This document shows, in pieces, positions 11,358 through 21,454 of a stretch of 64,000 nucleotides of DNA. This DNA is from Entoloma clypeatum (taxonomy: Eukaryota > Basidiomycota > Agaricomycetes > Agaricales > Entolomataceae): the NCBI GenBank assembly GCA_963565915.1, contig OY751496.1, positions 3,224,001 through 3,288,000 on the forward strand, in the 5' to 3' direction. The position numbers and the translations under genes are program-made. The notes beneath the pieces were generated by a model, which did not search any database, was not told the DNA's origin, and saw nothing but the letters and a program-made list of their open reading frames with translations. Positions within the stretch are counted from its first letter, which is position 1; every line of letters begins with the position of its first letter.

Positions 11358-12410
11358 GGATCATTCTCGCCCCAACGTGGCTAAAGCTTTGCAAAAAGCT
11401 CCGATAAGCCGGGACGCTCGAGGCTCCATTGGCCTGAGCCTTATAGTCCCCCCTTCCAGGAGATTAATGGGGTAGACTGTTTTCCAAACGAAGGTGGTTG
11501 CAGAACTTGTCTGCTGCGAACTGGGAAAAGCGCTTTTCCGAGTCTGTGAAGGTGTTTGAGATGCGATGACATGAATGATTACACACTCTCTCATACACAC
11601 ACACACCTTTCGCCAAAGCCCACCACGATGTCGAGGAAGCTTCCCGATGTCGATGACCTGAGCCGCAGTCTCACTGGTGGTGAGTCGAAACTGGCAGTCA
11701 CGTGGCTCGCTCTGTAACCTTCCGCCATGCCAATGTGAGCTTGAACGGATCCCGAGTCGATCGTGGAAGATGCGTAGGTGACTGCATAGTGAGTATTGAT
11801 TAAAACTCAGAGATCGAATGCAGATATGGATGCCATTCATATTGGCAGAACAATGAGTTGGCGGACTGCCTATTTCATGGGAACTTCATCGATTGACCAA
11901 TTCGTGCACCGAAGACGGCTAACACAAGTTGTACCCGTAGGCCCATGATCAATGCAAACCAGGTTCGTCCATATATTCACACTCATTTCACACCACTGTG
12001 CAAATTGCCTTCGTTGCTTTATTAAAAAAAAGGGATGCAGGTATGTATTGCCGTGACTAACAACGGTGAAGATAAAACGATCACTAGACAGCCTGGCACC
12101 GGAAGTCGATGATGGTGGAGCTGAGCTCGCTCACTCGCTCGTCACACTTCACCACTTTGATTTAGACCATGATGATTGGGAGGACAGCCCTCATCGTTGC
12201 TGAAGTCCTTGTGATCTGTCCAGAGGTTTCGACGCACTTACTAGCAAGTCAGGCTTACGAGATTGGACACCGATTGTCAAGACGATTTATGTACGTATTC
12301 CCGAGGGGGACCACGGGCGGAAGGAGAGTGTGAGGAACTTGGTTGTAAACGGGGATATAACTTACTCATTGTAACAGTGCAGGACCAAACCCAGCTTACA
12401 GATTTTCAGG
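11358..12410. other. Intergenic region, likely 5' flank of the disordered gene
   Basis: About 1 kb between the divergent disordered gene and the RBR locus. A 159-codon minus-strand frame at 11361..11840 has no recognisable features and an odd composition, so I treat it as chance. A CA-repeat (ACACACACACA) lies at about 11595. Nothing else is seen. Confidence 0.35.
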
Positions 12411-12614
12411 ATGATGCTTACCTTCTCCGAGGCAGACCTCTCCTCCACAGACCCATTCTACGTGTACGACGCCGGCCTGACGATCCAAAACCGATGCCTG
12501 CGAAAACCTCGACCGAGGAAACCCACAGATAACGTCTTCGTGTGGTCTCGCCGCCAGGACCCAAGTTATGTTGAAGAAAAGGAGAGACTGTATTTTCAAC
12601 ACGACGCGATCCAT
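12411..12614 (+). pseudogene. Probable N-terminal exon of the RBR ubiquitin ligase gene, cut off by a transposon
   Basis: An open frame begins MMLTFSEADLSSTDPFYV and runs to AIH at 12614, directly before a GTGAGG donor. The next acceptor-like site (ATATTTAG) is at 12691, and 17 bases later the transposon begins. On the far side of the transposon the RBR frame continues in the same direction. The bases before the element, read together with those after it, give a continuous frame (F-P-A-V-K-G-L-Y-S-P), so both halves came from one gene. The phase of the exon ending at 12614 does not match the acceptor at 12691, so the exact original splice is unresolved. Confidence 0.5.
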
Positions 12615-12708
12615 GTGAGGCTTTGTTTGCGTTCTGAGGTTTGTTTGTATTGTGTTAAAAATAGACAAATAATTAGATAATACATATTTAGCCCAGCGAA
12701 CGCATTTC

Positions 12709-12795
12709 CAGCTGTTCTCAAAATTCGAGGCGTTTCAGGTCTTCGCCACGACGTGAGCCGCCACCAGGGATGTCCCAAATAGGGAAGATATGAAT
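12709..12795 (+). repeat. Left terminal inverted repeat of the 3.38 kb transposon
   Basis: Starts CAGCTGTTCTCAAAATTCGA and ends ...GATATGAAT. It is the inverse of 16003..16089, with differences at two positions (CCG/CCA near position 52 and GGAAG/GGAGG near position 79 of the repeat). Confidence 0.9.
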
Positions 12796-13007
12796 GCCTA
12801 TTATAGGAAAACATTTCGCGAGACAAGCACCCCTTCTGCCGCCGTCCATTCCAACGCTATGTTGTCTTATTGTGCTTATTGTGCTTATTGTGTGGTAGGG
12901 TAGCGATGGTAAATCGTTCTAGAAATTGTGTAGGTCAGTGTTGGATGTCGATATTTTCCTCCCCCCATCGATAACCCACTGTGACTGTCTACCGAATATT
13001 GTACCCT

Positions 13008-14489
13008 ATGGATCCATACTCAGAAGAATACTATCATGGGCCTCCAGCTTTACAAACCCCTGGATCTTCTCGTCATGTATACGCATCCTATCTTCTTGGA
13101 TTAGGTCCAATGCCCCCAATTCGCCCACAAGAACATGCAGTTGCATATCTCAATGCTGGCCTCAATAGGGGTGCCTTCGATGCACACAACCCAGTCTATG
13201 ATGATGCTGGTAAGTTTGAGAAATATATCCTATGCAACGCTATCATTGAAGGACTATGACTGTATGACATAGCAGCAGTGATCCCCAACACGGCTGACTC
13301 TGACTTGGACATGAGATTGGAGGTTCGTATGCTCGTGCCAGCAAATGACAATCAGAGCCAGTCAACCATAGCAACTAAGCGCTTTCCTCTCGACATTCCG
13401 TCTGCTGACTTCCTTTCACGTGTCACCGCAAAAATGGATCTCGAACCACCAGCAGAATTAGGATGGAGATCATGCGATGATGGTAAAACATCAGCGCCAC
13501 GTCAATTGCAGGGAGCCGATGATGTGAAGTATATCTTTCGAGAGATGGAGGCTTTGCGAAAGAACCCTCGTCGGAAAAGGCCTGTGTGGATTGAGGTTGT
13601 CAGTTTGGTAAGTCGGATTCTTGGTCTTTCTTCCGACTGCTTAGAATTCCTTGCTCGCCAGAAGAAACCAAGTGCTCCCATCGAAAAACCTCCGAAGTTG
13701 ACTGAATGTGCATACTCAGCCGAGCTTCTTATGATCAAAGACAAGCTCAGGTGTGCGACTCACCCTGGTACCAACTGGTGGTGCTTTGTGCAGCCGAATG
13801 GGAAGCATGTAGAGTTAAATGTGGAGCTGGTGACACTATGGGCTCGGAAAATTGTAGGTTATTTCTTTCCTGTTCTTTCAACTGATTGCTCACATACTGG
13901 ATAGCACGACGGAGAAGCAGATGCTGATTGTATCACACCGCCCAACTGTATCAAACTGGACGAGCTACTTCTGAAATCCCATGAACGTGCCGAGCGAGCT
14001 TCGCGCACTAGATCGCTGACCACTCCGCCTTCTATCCACTTCCATCTTGCCGACACACCTCTTGGCCAGGTTTTGGCTCCAGCTCAGTCCAATGTTGAAG
14101 GCAGCGCTCAGATCCTCCCAGAGATGAACAATAGTAAACGGAGATGGCGTGACTCGTTCGGCGATGGCAACGACGCTGGCGATGATGTTGATGACTCAGA
14201 TGTTATCCTTCCTCTGAGCAAAGTTTTTGCCAGACTCGACGAGAAGTATCCAGATGCCAAGTACTCGAAGTATGAAGCAATGTTGCGCAGTCGGCACATC
14301 TATTATGCCACGGCCATTCAAGATTTCTCAAAGGACTTCTTTACGGAGGAGATTGGCATGCCTGCAGGAGCTGTTGGAGACTTCCTTCGTAATGTCGTCT
14401 CAATGATTGGAAAGGAGAAGGCAGCTTTAAAGAGAGGAAAGAGGGCTCGTCGTGGTGTGGACAACGACAAAGAGAACTCTGGGTTATAA
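13008..14489 (+). CDS. Passenger gene of the transposon: conserved Agaricomycete protein of unknown function
   Basis: Four exons join in phase with no stops: 13008..13209, 13276..13607, 13662..13853, 13905..14489 (introns 66, 54, 51 bp), giving 436 residues. The first intron ends in a tandem CAGCAG acceptor (13273-13278), so one residue may be optional. Visible regions: a Pro-rich leader; a ubiquitin-like or PB1-like stretch containing F-P-L-D-I-P-S-A-D-F-L-S-R-V and later VWIEVV; a Cys-containing region (LRCATHPGTNWWCFVQ then LVTLWARKI); and a C-terminal helical region (LDEKYPDAKYSKYEAML ... GMPAGAVGDFLRNV) resembling a SAM-like fold, followed by a basic tail KRGKRARRG that may be a nuclear signal. 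I remember this arrangement as a large, unnamed family in Agaricomycete genomes. Its position between the inverted repeats says that it moves with the transposase. Function unknown. Confidence 0.8.
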
Positions 14490-14699
14490 GCTCTGGTAAG
14501 AGTTATCAAATTGTACTTTTAACGCCATCCCGAGATCCATACGACATTTAACTTGTACTTCGATATCTGTACTTTTATATTCGTACATAATTGTAGGCCA
14601 TTTTGTATAGTCACAGTGACAACTAACGATAATCTGTGTATATGGAGCATTTATAATCCGATTTAGTCTTACATGCCACCACGATGTCAAACGACGAAG
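14490..14699. other. Short tail-to-tail spacer inside the transposon
   Basis: 210 bp, AT-rich, between the stop codons of the passenger gene and the transposase. It should contain both 3' untranslated regions. Confidence 0.6.
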
Positions 14700-15886
14700 C
14701 TATGCAATATAACCTGAATCACGAAACCACCCGCAGATGGAATTAGGTGTCATAGTCGTGAAGACCGCCTCCCAGAGCATTGCGAATGGGTCACAAGCCA
14801 CTTCACCTGAAAGTTCCCCAAGAACGAAGTCTCGGTTACGACGAATCCAGGCCTTCATCGCCGAGAAACCCTCCTCAATAGGATTCAGATCTGGTGAGTA
14901 TGCCGGAAGATATCGTAGACGCATCCCTCTGTGTTACGACATAAGCCAAGCATGAACTCATTCTTAAGCGCGAGAGAGGTACCGAGTTTCAATGATGTCA
15001 CGAATACCCTCAAAATGATGCGTACTGGCGTTGTCCATCACAAGGACAGAGTTTGGCTGAGGATATGGGTTCATGGAGTCGAGGAGAACTGTGATATATG
15101 TTCGGAACTCAGTACTTGTCCAGGATCGTGTCATGATATCGAGATGCAAGACACCCGACAGTGAGATTGCTGGAAGAATGGAATACCTGTTGGAATCATA
15201 GACCAGAGTGCATATGACGATTAACGGTGACGCATACCTGGTTCTGCGAACAAAAAAGTCATGCCGCCTTGCCCTATCACCCTTAGGAGCCCATGCACTC
15301 CGTCTCTTGCAGGTATGTCGGTTACATGCTGATTCGTCCACGAATATGAGTGTTTCAGGAGAATAGAATTCCCCGACATCTGCTTGGTATGCTGTCCGAG
15401 CTTCTTCGTTTGCTTCACGACTGATACGAGTCACCTACATATGTGCTGAGCGAAAGTACCGCGATGTTCATATGTTGGGGCTCACCGCTTTCCTCGTATA
15501 ACCACGGCGCAACAACGCACGTCGGATGGTGTCCTCACCTACATCCAAGTCGAATACTTTGGTGAGGGCATGTCGAAGCTCGTGTAAATAAAGGTCGGGA
15601 GTGTGTTCAATAAGGCCTTCCAGATACTGGAGGAGCATGAGCAACAAATCATTTGCTGGGGGGAATAACTTACTGTAACCTCGATGGATGTTAATTTACG
15701 AGGCCGCCCTCCCCCCTGCAATGGCTTCTTAAAGCAACCCCCGTCATCTCGCCATTTCTTTTTGGCTCGCTGGATGGCTCGCTGGCTTATGTCGGTCAAC
15801 ACAGAAAGCTTGTGGGTGGTCATGTGGGAAGACATATGTATGAGGAGTTTCTTCTGCTCAGGATGGATAAAACGGTAGTTACCCAT
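14700..15886 (-). CDS. DDE transposase, IS630/Tc1-mariner superfamily (DD34E), one apparent frameshift
   Basis: Minus-strand exons 15886..15486, 15434..14983 and 14928..14700, with introns of 51 and 54 bp (GTGAGC...GTAG; GTACCT...ACAG). The N-terminus is a helix-turn-helix region ending in a Gly-Arg-rich linker (LQGGGRPRKL). The catalytic core shows F-V-D-E-S (first Asp), V-L-V-M-D-N-A (second Asp) and P-D-L-N-P-I-E (Glu), with 34 residues between second Asp and Glu. This is the DDE_3-type fold that cuts and joins transposon ends. About 360 residues, normal for the family. Exon 1 is 401 bp and changes frame at a run of six C (about 15658-15663 on the plus strand); seven C would restore one frame. 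So this copy is either recently broken or the run was miscounted. Start chosen at the ATG before GNYRFIHPEQ. Confidence 0.8.
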
Positions 15887-16002
15887 GATCAAAGACTAGC
15901 GGTGGAGGGTAAAGGAGGGCTCGTCGCCAAAGCTGAGAGTCGAACATAAAAGAAGCTCCGGGCACATCACTGCCACTATTGTTCACGAGGGCACAGCCTC
16001 AG

Positions 16003-16089
16003 ATTCATATCCTCCCTATTTGGGACATCCCTGGTGGTGGCTCACGTCGTGGCGAAGACCTGAAACGCCTCGAATTTTGAGAACAGCTG
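16003..16089 (-). repeat. Right terminal inverted repeat of the 3.38 kb transposon
   Basis: Inverse copy of 12709..12795, 85 of 87 positions identical. It ends in CAGCTG, after which the RBR coding frame resumes. Confidence 0.9.
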
Positions 16090-17371
16090 TCAAGGGACTG
16101 TATTCGCCCTTTGCCCATTATCAATCCTCGCCCTCGGCCCACCTTACTGATCAGCTGCGACGCCTGATGTACCCTTATATACCGCCTCCGAAAGAATGCA
16201 TAGTTTGCCGCGATGAGATATTCGACTACGAATATGTACGTGGGCTCGGCAACTTTTATAGAGACTGCGCTCCCTCTAAAAATTACTATGTAGCCAAGCT
16301 CTCCAACCACAGCCAAGTGTGCCGCCAACCATCAAATCAACACATGCCTTGCCTGCCTAGCACGACATATCGAAGCCGAAACGAATCAGAAAGGGGAGAT
16401 TGATGTCAGGTTCGTTGGTAGTTCTGCGCCAGTAACACGTCAAGATCTTACAACTCCCTAGATGTCCCGTCTTAACCTGCAGAGAGCATCTAGACCATTC
16501 AGATGTACAAAGATTGGCTACAAAATTTGTCTTTGAACGGTAAAGAGTTTCCGCTCCCAGTAGATTGGTTACCCACTCGAATCCTCAGATATGATACACT
16601 GCTTTTGCGCAGGAGTCTCCGAGAGATGGAAGATTTCCGCTGGTGTAAAATTGCTTCGGTGTGTACCAGTATCGTTAACGCAGCTCTCAGCCGTCATCAA
16701 TCAAATTTTCGCAGTGTGGAAATGGACAAATACATGACGGCGGAGCTGACTATCCGATCATGATCTGTTCGGCTTGCGGCGACAAATCTTGCTTTATACA
16801 TGACGTGCCATGGGTGAGCAAATCTCTTTATATTCCCAATTCGCACCTTTAGTCATCGTCGGTCGATTCTTTTGGATTTAGCATTCCAATGAGACTTGCG
16901 AAATGTTTGATGAAAGGATGGCGGCAAACGTAGACGACATGGCATCCATTGCCTATAAGCTTAGATCGACAAAGCCTTGTTCATCATGTGGAAACTCGTA
17001 GGTTTCATCGACCTCTAGATCTCCTCCTGTCCTAGCTTTTCTGACAGTTCCTGTGCAGGATTGAAAAGAATGGTGGATGTGACCACATGACTTGTAAGTT
17101 TGGGGTTATTTTTTACAGTTTCACGCTCTATTCGTGTCCTAGGCCGAAAGCCTGGGGGGTGCGGGCATGAGTTTTGCTGGCTTTGCCTCGTGTCATACGA
17201 CCGCATCCTCCAGCGAGGAAACCATTTCCATAGAGAGACCTGCCAGTATGTTCATATCTCCCCAAGTTTTTACCCTTGTTTACGAAGTCCACTAGCTACT
17301 GGGCACCCCCGGAAGATGAGGAAGCTGTGGGAACATGGGAAGGCGACGAAGATGGGTGGGAAGAAGAATAA
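16084..17371 (+). CDS. RBR (RING-IBR-RING) E3 ubiquitin ligase, body and C-terminus
   Basis: Nine exons join in perfect phase: 16086..16235, 16294..16409, 16462..16539, 16589..16658, 16715..16813, 16882..16997, 17059..17093, 17143..17245, 17296..17371, giving 280 residues to the stop. RING1 begins with CIVCRDEIFDYEYP and continues with C-A-A-N-H...C-L-A-C-L. Next come CPVLTC, F-R-W-C and the C-G-N-G-Q-I-H stretch of the IBR (zinc-binding) part, then CSACGDKSCFIHDVPWH. RING2 reads PCSSCGNSIEKNGGCDHMTC followed by CGHEFCWLCL, which includes the catalytic-cysteine neighbourhood typical of RBR ligases. The protein ends in an acidic, Trp-containing tail. RBR enzymes take ubiquitin from an E2 onto a RING2 cysteine and pass it to a substrate. 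The 5' end of the gene is separated by the transposon, so expression of the full protein is doubtful. Confidence 0.85.
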
Positions 17372-18140
17372 GAAATCAATAACTGGCATAGTAAACTGGC
17401 TGAACTCAAGTTTGCATTTGTGTCTGTCCTTTTATATGAACTCGAACGTCTTATATCTCATGGTGGTTTCAATCCAAGTTACAAGACGAACCCGGACCGT
17501 CAAACTCGGCGGACTTGGATCCCAAATCGACACACAGGGGCTTGAAGATGAGCCTCATCCATTCGCAATATGCCACACCAGCGCCCAACTCAGCTTACAG
17601 ATTTAAAGAGGAAGACCACCCTCGTGTCCTGTCAACCCCATCGTCGCTGATCCATACAAATTGCCATGTATTGAACGATGTTCGGCCGCTGGACGGCACG
17701 ATCCATGTGAGTCGTGGGTTTTGATGGAGAGGGTAATTCGAGTGGTTGACAAAACCATTTGTTTTGTTTCCGCATTGAGATCTCAATAGGTGGGTTGAAG
17801 AAGTGTGGATAAAAAATCAAGAAAAAAAAAGACTAATTCATCATTTTCAATACCGCTGCTCCCTGGCAAAACATCACTTCAAGCTCCGATGTACGTACGG
17901 CACATTACCAACGAAGTACTTTTTGGCACTACCCTCTCCGAACCAGATCTCGTACATCGAAAAGGGCATTCTGGGATCGCTCTGCGGTGCCGTCGAGTTT
18001 TGGTTGTGAGAAGCTGGGAAAGGTATTTCTGATGGCATTCGGCAACTTCCGAGATGGTCAAATTAGACATCGTGTTTGACATCGCTCACTGCAAACCTAT
18101 GCATTTCCAGTCACGCCGAACAACTAACCCTGGTGGTTCA
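17372..18140. other. Gene-poor stretch with possible decayed exons
   Basis: Around 17585-17710 the sequence repeats two short features of the RBR 5' region: an AGCTTACAGATTT stretch (also at about 12394) and ACGATCCATGTGAG before a donor-like site (also at about 12606). The spacing differs (about 110 against 216 bp). Between 17800 and 18030 a frame ends in G-A-V-E-F-W, a triplet that also occurs in the paralogous family at 37 kb. I read this as eroded, partly duplicated exons and cannot build a gene. Confidence 0.35.
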
Positions 18141-19467
18141 ATGGGTTCAACCCACAGCCCCCGTCTTAGAATGACGCCGCGTAAACCCACCCGGCTCACG
18201 GGTGCTGACACTGAGAACACCCTAACCCTCTCCGAAGCAGATATCTCCAATACAGATGTTTCCACCCTCAATCCCTTCCTGGGTCTGATCCACACAACCC
18301 GCCAACAGCTTCTGGACAACCAGGCATATCGAGAACCATACGTAAAGTGTCTTCACGCGCTCTACAACGCCGGCACGCCAACTCAACGAGAGCAGCTGCG
18401 CACGATCCGTCCAATCAAACCTACCGACGCTGACATTTATGACTTCATCTGGTCTCACTGGCCGGAAGTCCAACTAAAGGATGAACGAGACTTCATGCCG
18501 CGCGGTCCCAGCTTAATCAGCCTACTAAGGCCGCTCGACAATGCGATTCGTATGTATGAGTCGTAGTCTCACTCATCTCATATTGGAGAAGGTGAGGACT
18601 GGCGCGATTTCTTGGCTCCTTGCCTGGTAAACAGTATCTTCTCATTTGCCGTTTTATGATAGGAATTGGCTCCAGAGTTGGATGCCAGAATCTCGGTCGA
18701 AGAGATGAAGGTTGCGTTCATATCAATTCTTCTGTACGAAATTGGCCGTCTATTGGTGTCGTGGTGGGCAAAACCCGGATTCAATAAACCTAGGAAGTTG
18801 GGCACTGTCAGTTCGAAAAATAAAAGCCACTCGCCCCACATACCACACCATTTGAAGTCCAAAGGCTCAACCAGAAACGGTGTGGCATTGGGAAACTTGG
18901 ATTATTCGTACTGGTGGTATATCAATGAAGGTGGTCTCGGAGTGCGAACATGCTTTTTTGCGGGTGTCGTAGAGATATGGTGCAACTACCATACACCCTC
19001 AATGGATGGTTTGGAAGATATCGAAGGTATCGGAATCGAGCATTTTGATGGACACAGTGTCCTCGGTGAGCCAGATTCACGCTCTGATTGTGGTATTCAA
19101 TATGAATTCCTCGATCCGAATTTTATATGCCCAGAGCGCTGCATCCATTCTGGACAAATTCGGTGTCAAGGCTGTCGATAAAACATTACCACTTCTCAAT
19201 CTGAAAGACCTCACATGTTCTTCTGATTCGCATCTGCAGCGCAAAGCCTCCTTTACCGATATGGTCCTTCATGCGAAACCTGTCAATGGCAGACCATTGA
19301 CTGAAGAGGCTTTCATGTGCCGACCTGGTCGTATTTTCTTGCGGCATGATAGGCATCCTCTCACCATAAATGCAACATATTTCAACATGTGTCATGACTC
19401 CGAATGGGACTGGGACTCGGACTGGGACTTGGACTCGGACTCGGACTGGGACTCGGAGGAATTATGA
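18141..19467 (+). CDS. Hypothetical protein of a lineage-specific family (paralogue of the 37 kb pseudogene)
   Basis: Proposed exons 18141..18549, 18592..18626 and 18663..about 19070, with introns of 42 and 36 bp, then a final part in another frame ending at 19467. The reading passes through IREDWRDFLAPCLELAPEL, NLDYSYWWY, FFAGVVEIW, and finally KAVDKTLPLLNLKDLT and CRPGRIFL, ending in an Asp/Ser/Trp repeat. A second, decayed locus at 36.9-37.8 kb has the same order (GNLDHAYWWY, FFGGLVEFW, KAVSKTLPLLN, CRPG), which supports real coding. The join near 19070-19180 could not be placed: a GTGAGC donor exists but the phases do not fit. The tail of Asp-Trp-Asp-Ser repeats may be unstable. No known domain recognised. 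Confidence 0.55.
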
Positions 19468-19688
19468 CACATTGCAGGCTCGTTCGTAGCTACACATTGC
19501 ACCCCTAGCCCTCGACTCTCTTTATATGTGACACTAACATCTATTTAATGGAGTCCGCTTTATCAGTCCACCATCTTCGCCCCCTCATGCCTGTCGTCTG
19601 AAGTTTCTTTGGGCTACCAAGGGCAATTTTCGCTTGGCTGGAAAACCAGTCAGCCAGTGTTTCACAAGTTTTTGCGCATGTGCCGCTT
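19468..19688. other. Intergenic region
   Basis: About 220 bp between convergent genes, AT-rich, with no feature I can support. Confidence 0.4.
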
Positions 19689-20435
19689 CTATTTAACGAC
19701 ACTTTTCAGCCTTGACCTCATGAGTGCAGATAACTGGAACTGAGGCCACGCACTAATAAGATACAGCCTATTAGTCTCAGGTTCCCTGAACCCAATTCCT
19801 TGAAAATGTTGTCCTGCATCGTCATAAGGCAGCAAGACCCATCCAAATATCGCTTCTTCCATGATTGCACCACGCTCTCCAAAAGCAACACCATTCTCGA
19901 TTGTTCCCGAGGAATACCACCAGATCATCCGGTACCCCGATTTCGTGAACGAGAGTCACAATGAGAAACAATTCCACTTCGTGTATGTGCTGGCCACCAC
20001 CCCAACCCTGTAAGCGCGATAATATGTTCAGAACGTCAAGGAGTGAGAAGGCAGTTATACCATTCCGTGAGCGATACCGTCGATAACTTGCTGGTCTATT
20101 GCGATGGAGCTATCATCTCCAGGGTACCGCGGAAGGGCCCACCCTGGCTGTTGACCTTGTGGGAGTGCCACGCCCATCATAAGCCCTTGTCTAAAGCGAA
20201 CCCTTGGCCATTTTATGTCCAGAAAGCGACGGATGGCTGTGGGGTTAAGCGACCTGCCCGGAAGACAAGTTACAAGCATTTGTGCAAAAGGGAAGTGAAG
20301 GTTTGTTCCCATATCCGACTTTTCCTGCAGACGACTTCGCACACCACGCATAACTTCCACTACCCGTGCATATTGTGGGTCGGTCGTTACGTCGTTGCCC
20401 GCCTCATTGACGAGAGCGAGAGGTGCAGTAGCCAT
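19689..20435 (-). pseudogene. Hypothetical protein with a His-Glu metalloprotease-like motif, frame broken
   Basis: Exon 20435..20061 joins to 20007.. across a 53 bp intron (GTATAA...TTACAG) in phase 0. It reads MATAPLALVNEAG ... DGIAHGM, then GWGGGQHIHEVELFLIVTLV-HEIG. Immediately after HEIG the frame must shift by one base to continue as MIWWYSSGTIENGVAFGERG to the stop at 19689. I recall fungal hypothetical proteins with the pattern LxxxVHExxH followed by a Gly-Glu-x-Gly stretch that look like zinc metalloproteases. Here the second His of an HExxH motif is missing or lost in the frame change. A one-base error or a decayed gene are both possible. Family and activity are inference. Confidence 0.45.
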
Positions 20436-20584
20436 GGAGAAATAGTTTTGATGATAATAAAGAAAAATGTTGATGCGGTCTGAGAGTCAGGACATCTTCG
20501 TTCCCAGGGAGAGGCTCCTTGATTTGTCCGCCCTGAGTTCCCAGTTAAGAAATTGCGGGCCACGTAAACACTGAACAGGAATAA

Positions 20585-21185
20585 AAACCTTGTGCATCGG
20601 CGTCGGGTTGAACTCGCAACCTCAACCACGGCATGTGCAGTATTCACGGTCAATGCTAATCCGCTTAGGCAGGCTGTCATCCACGAGCAGCAGCACGAGG
20701 TATCCTGGCTCTGGATTGAACGGATGTCGCGGCGCAGTAAGACTCATCATAATCGCTTTTTATGTGTTGAAGGTGGAGAGCGCGTGGTGCCATCCAACCA
20801 CACCGATGGTAGGTGTCCACAAATCACTGGAAAAGTATATGAGTCAAGTTAGCAGTCCTAAAAGGAAAAAAAAAAACACAACATATCGAACCTGGGCCTG
20901 AGTCGAACAGGCGATGGGAGTTTCCAAACCTCGACAGCTTATCGTCACATATCACCACTGGCAGCATGTTATCCGATTGCACCACCAGGCCTCTGAATAT
21001 TACAACATGAGTGTTGAGTAATGACAACAATGAACACTCAAAGTATCCAGTACTCACTCGCAAAGAAAGAGTCCCCAGCAGCTCCTGAATGATAGCCTGG
21101 GCCCAGGATCGAACGGGGCTCCCGCGTCGCGTAACCCTCACTTGTGACCATTTGAACTTGATTGATAAGGTCTAAGGAAATGATA
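20585..21185 (-). repeat. First array of tRNA-like sequences
   Basis: At least three degenerate tRNA-like units read on the minus strand: around 20600-20790, at 20889..20991 and around 21095-21160. They share tRNA-type internal promoter boxes (an A-box-like TGGTGCAATCGG and B-box-like GTTCGACTC or GTTCGATCC). Sequence around 20696-20790 is also a diverged copy of 26621-26710 (both contain GAAGGTGGAGAGCG), so the whole locus seems duplicated with the second array. Confidence 0.45.
20889..20991 (-). tRNA. tRNA-like sequence, probably pseudogene or intron-containing
   Basis: On the minus strand the ends GGCCTGG and CCAGGTT can form a 7 bp acceptor stem with two G-U pairs. A T-arm GCCTG-TTCGACT-CAGGC is perfect, and a D-arm with TGGTGCAATCGG is present. 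The total of 103 nt is long, and no clean anticodon stem-loop could be drawn, so isotype is not called. Confidence 0.4.
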
Positions 21186-21454
21186 GCCTTGAGCTTCCTG
21201 GGAGAGGGGAGGGGGGCTACGTACGTAGTCATCGGATGGAGCGTGTTCAAATGGCGATTTCGTCGTGTGAGGCCTAGAAACCTAGAACACGTCGTCAAGG
21301 TTTCATCAGGACAAACAGTACTTACATCAGTTCAAGCCTCCGTTGGCGCGTACTGAATCTGCAGATAAGCCTTGGGCTTCCTGAGCGTAGTGTTGAGGTC
21401 AGCCCATATCCATCTTGTCGAGCAGTGAGTGCTCTGGTGACTCTGGGCAACTCA

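Larger units (their letters stand above)
12709..16089. mobile_element. 3.38 kb DNA transposon with 87 bp terminal inverted repeats, DD34E transposase and passenger gene
   Basis: The two ends, 12709..12795 and 16003..16089, are inverted copies differing at only two of 87 positions. Between them lie a passenger gene on the plus strand (13008..14489) and a transposase on the minus strand (15886..14700), tail to tail and 210 bp apart. Both outer ends start with the palindrome CAGCTG. The pre-insertion RBR sequence is restored if a single CAGCTG is kept, so this hexamer is either the tip of the element or a 4-6 bp target-site duplication. No TA dinucleotide duplication is visible, which is odd because IS630/Tc1-mariner elements normally duplicate TA. 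The near identity of the ends suggests a recent insertion. Confidence 0.8.

Noticed and set aside
11361..11840. 159-codon open frame on the minus strand upstream of the disordered gene
   Set aside because: Composition is irregular, no motif is visible and it overlaps the likely 5' flank; treated as chance.
20600..20680. Possible complete tRNA on the minus strand
   Set aside because: A B-box-like GAGTTCAACCC is present, but the T-stem does not pair and no acceptor stem can be drawn.
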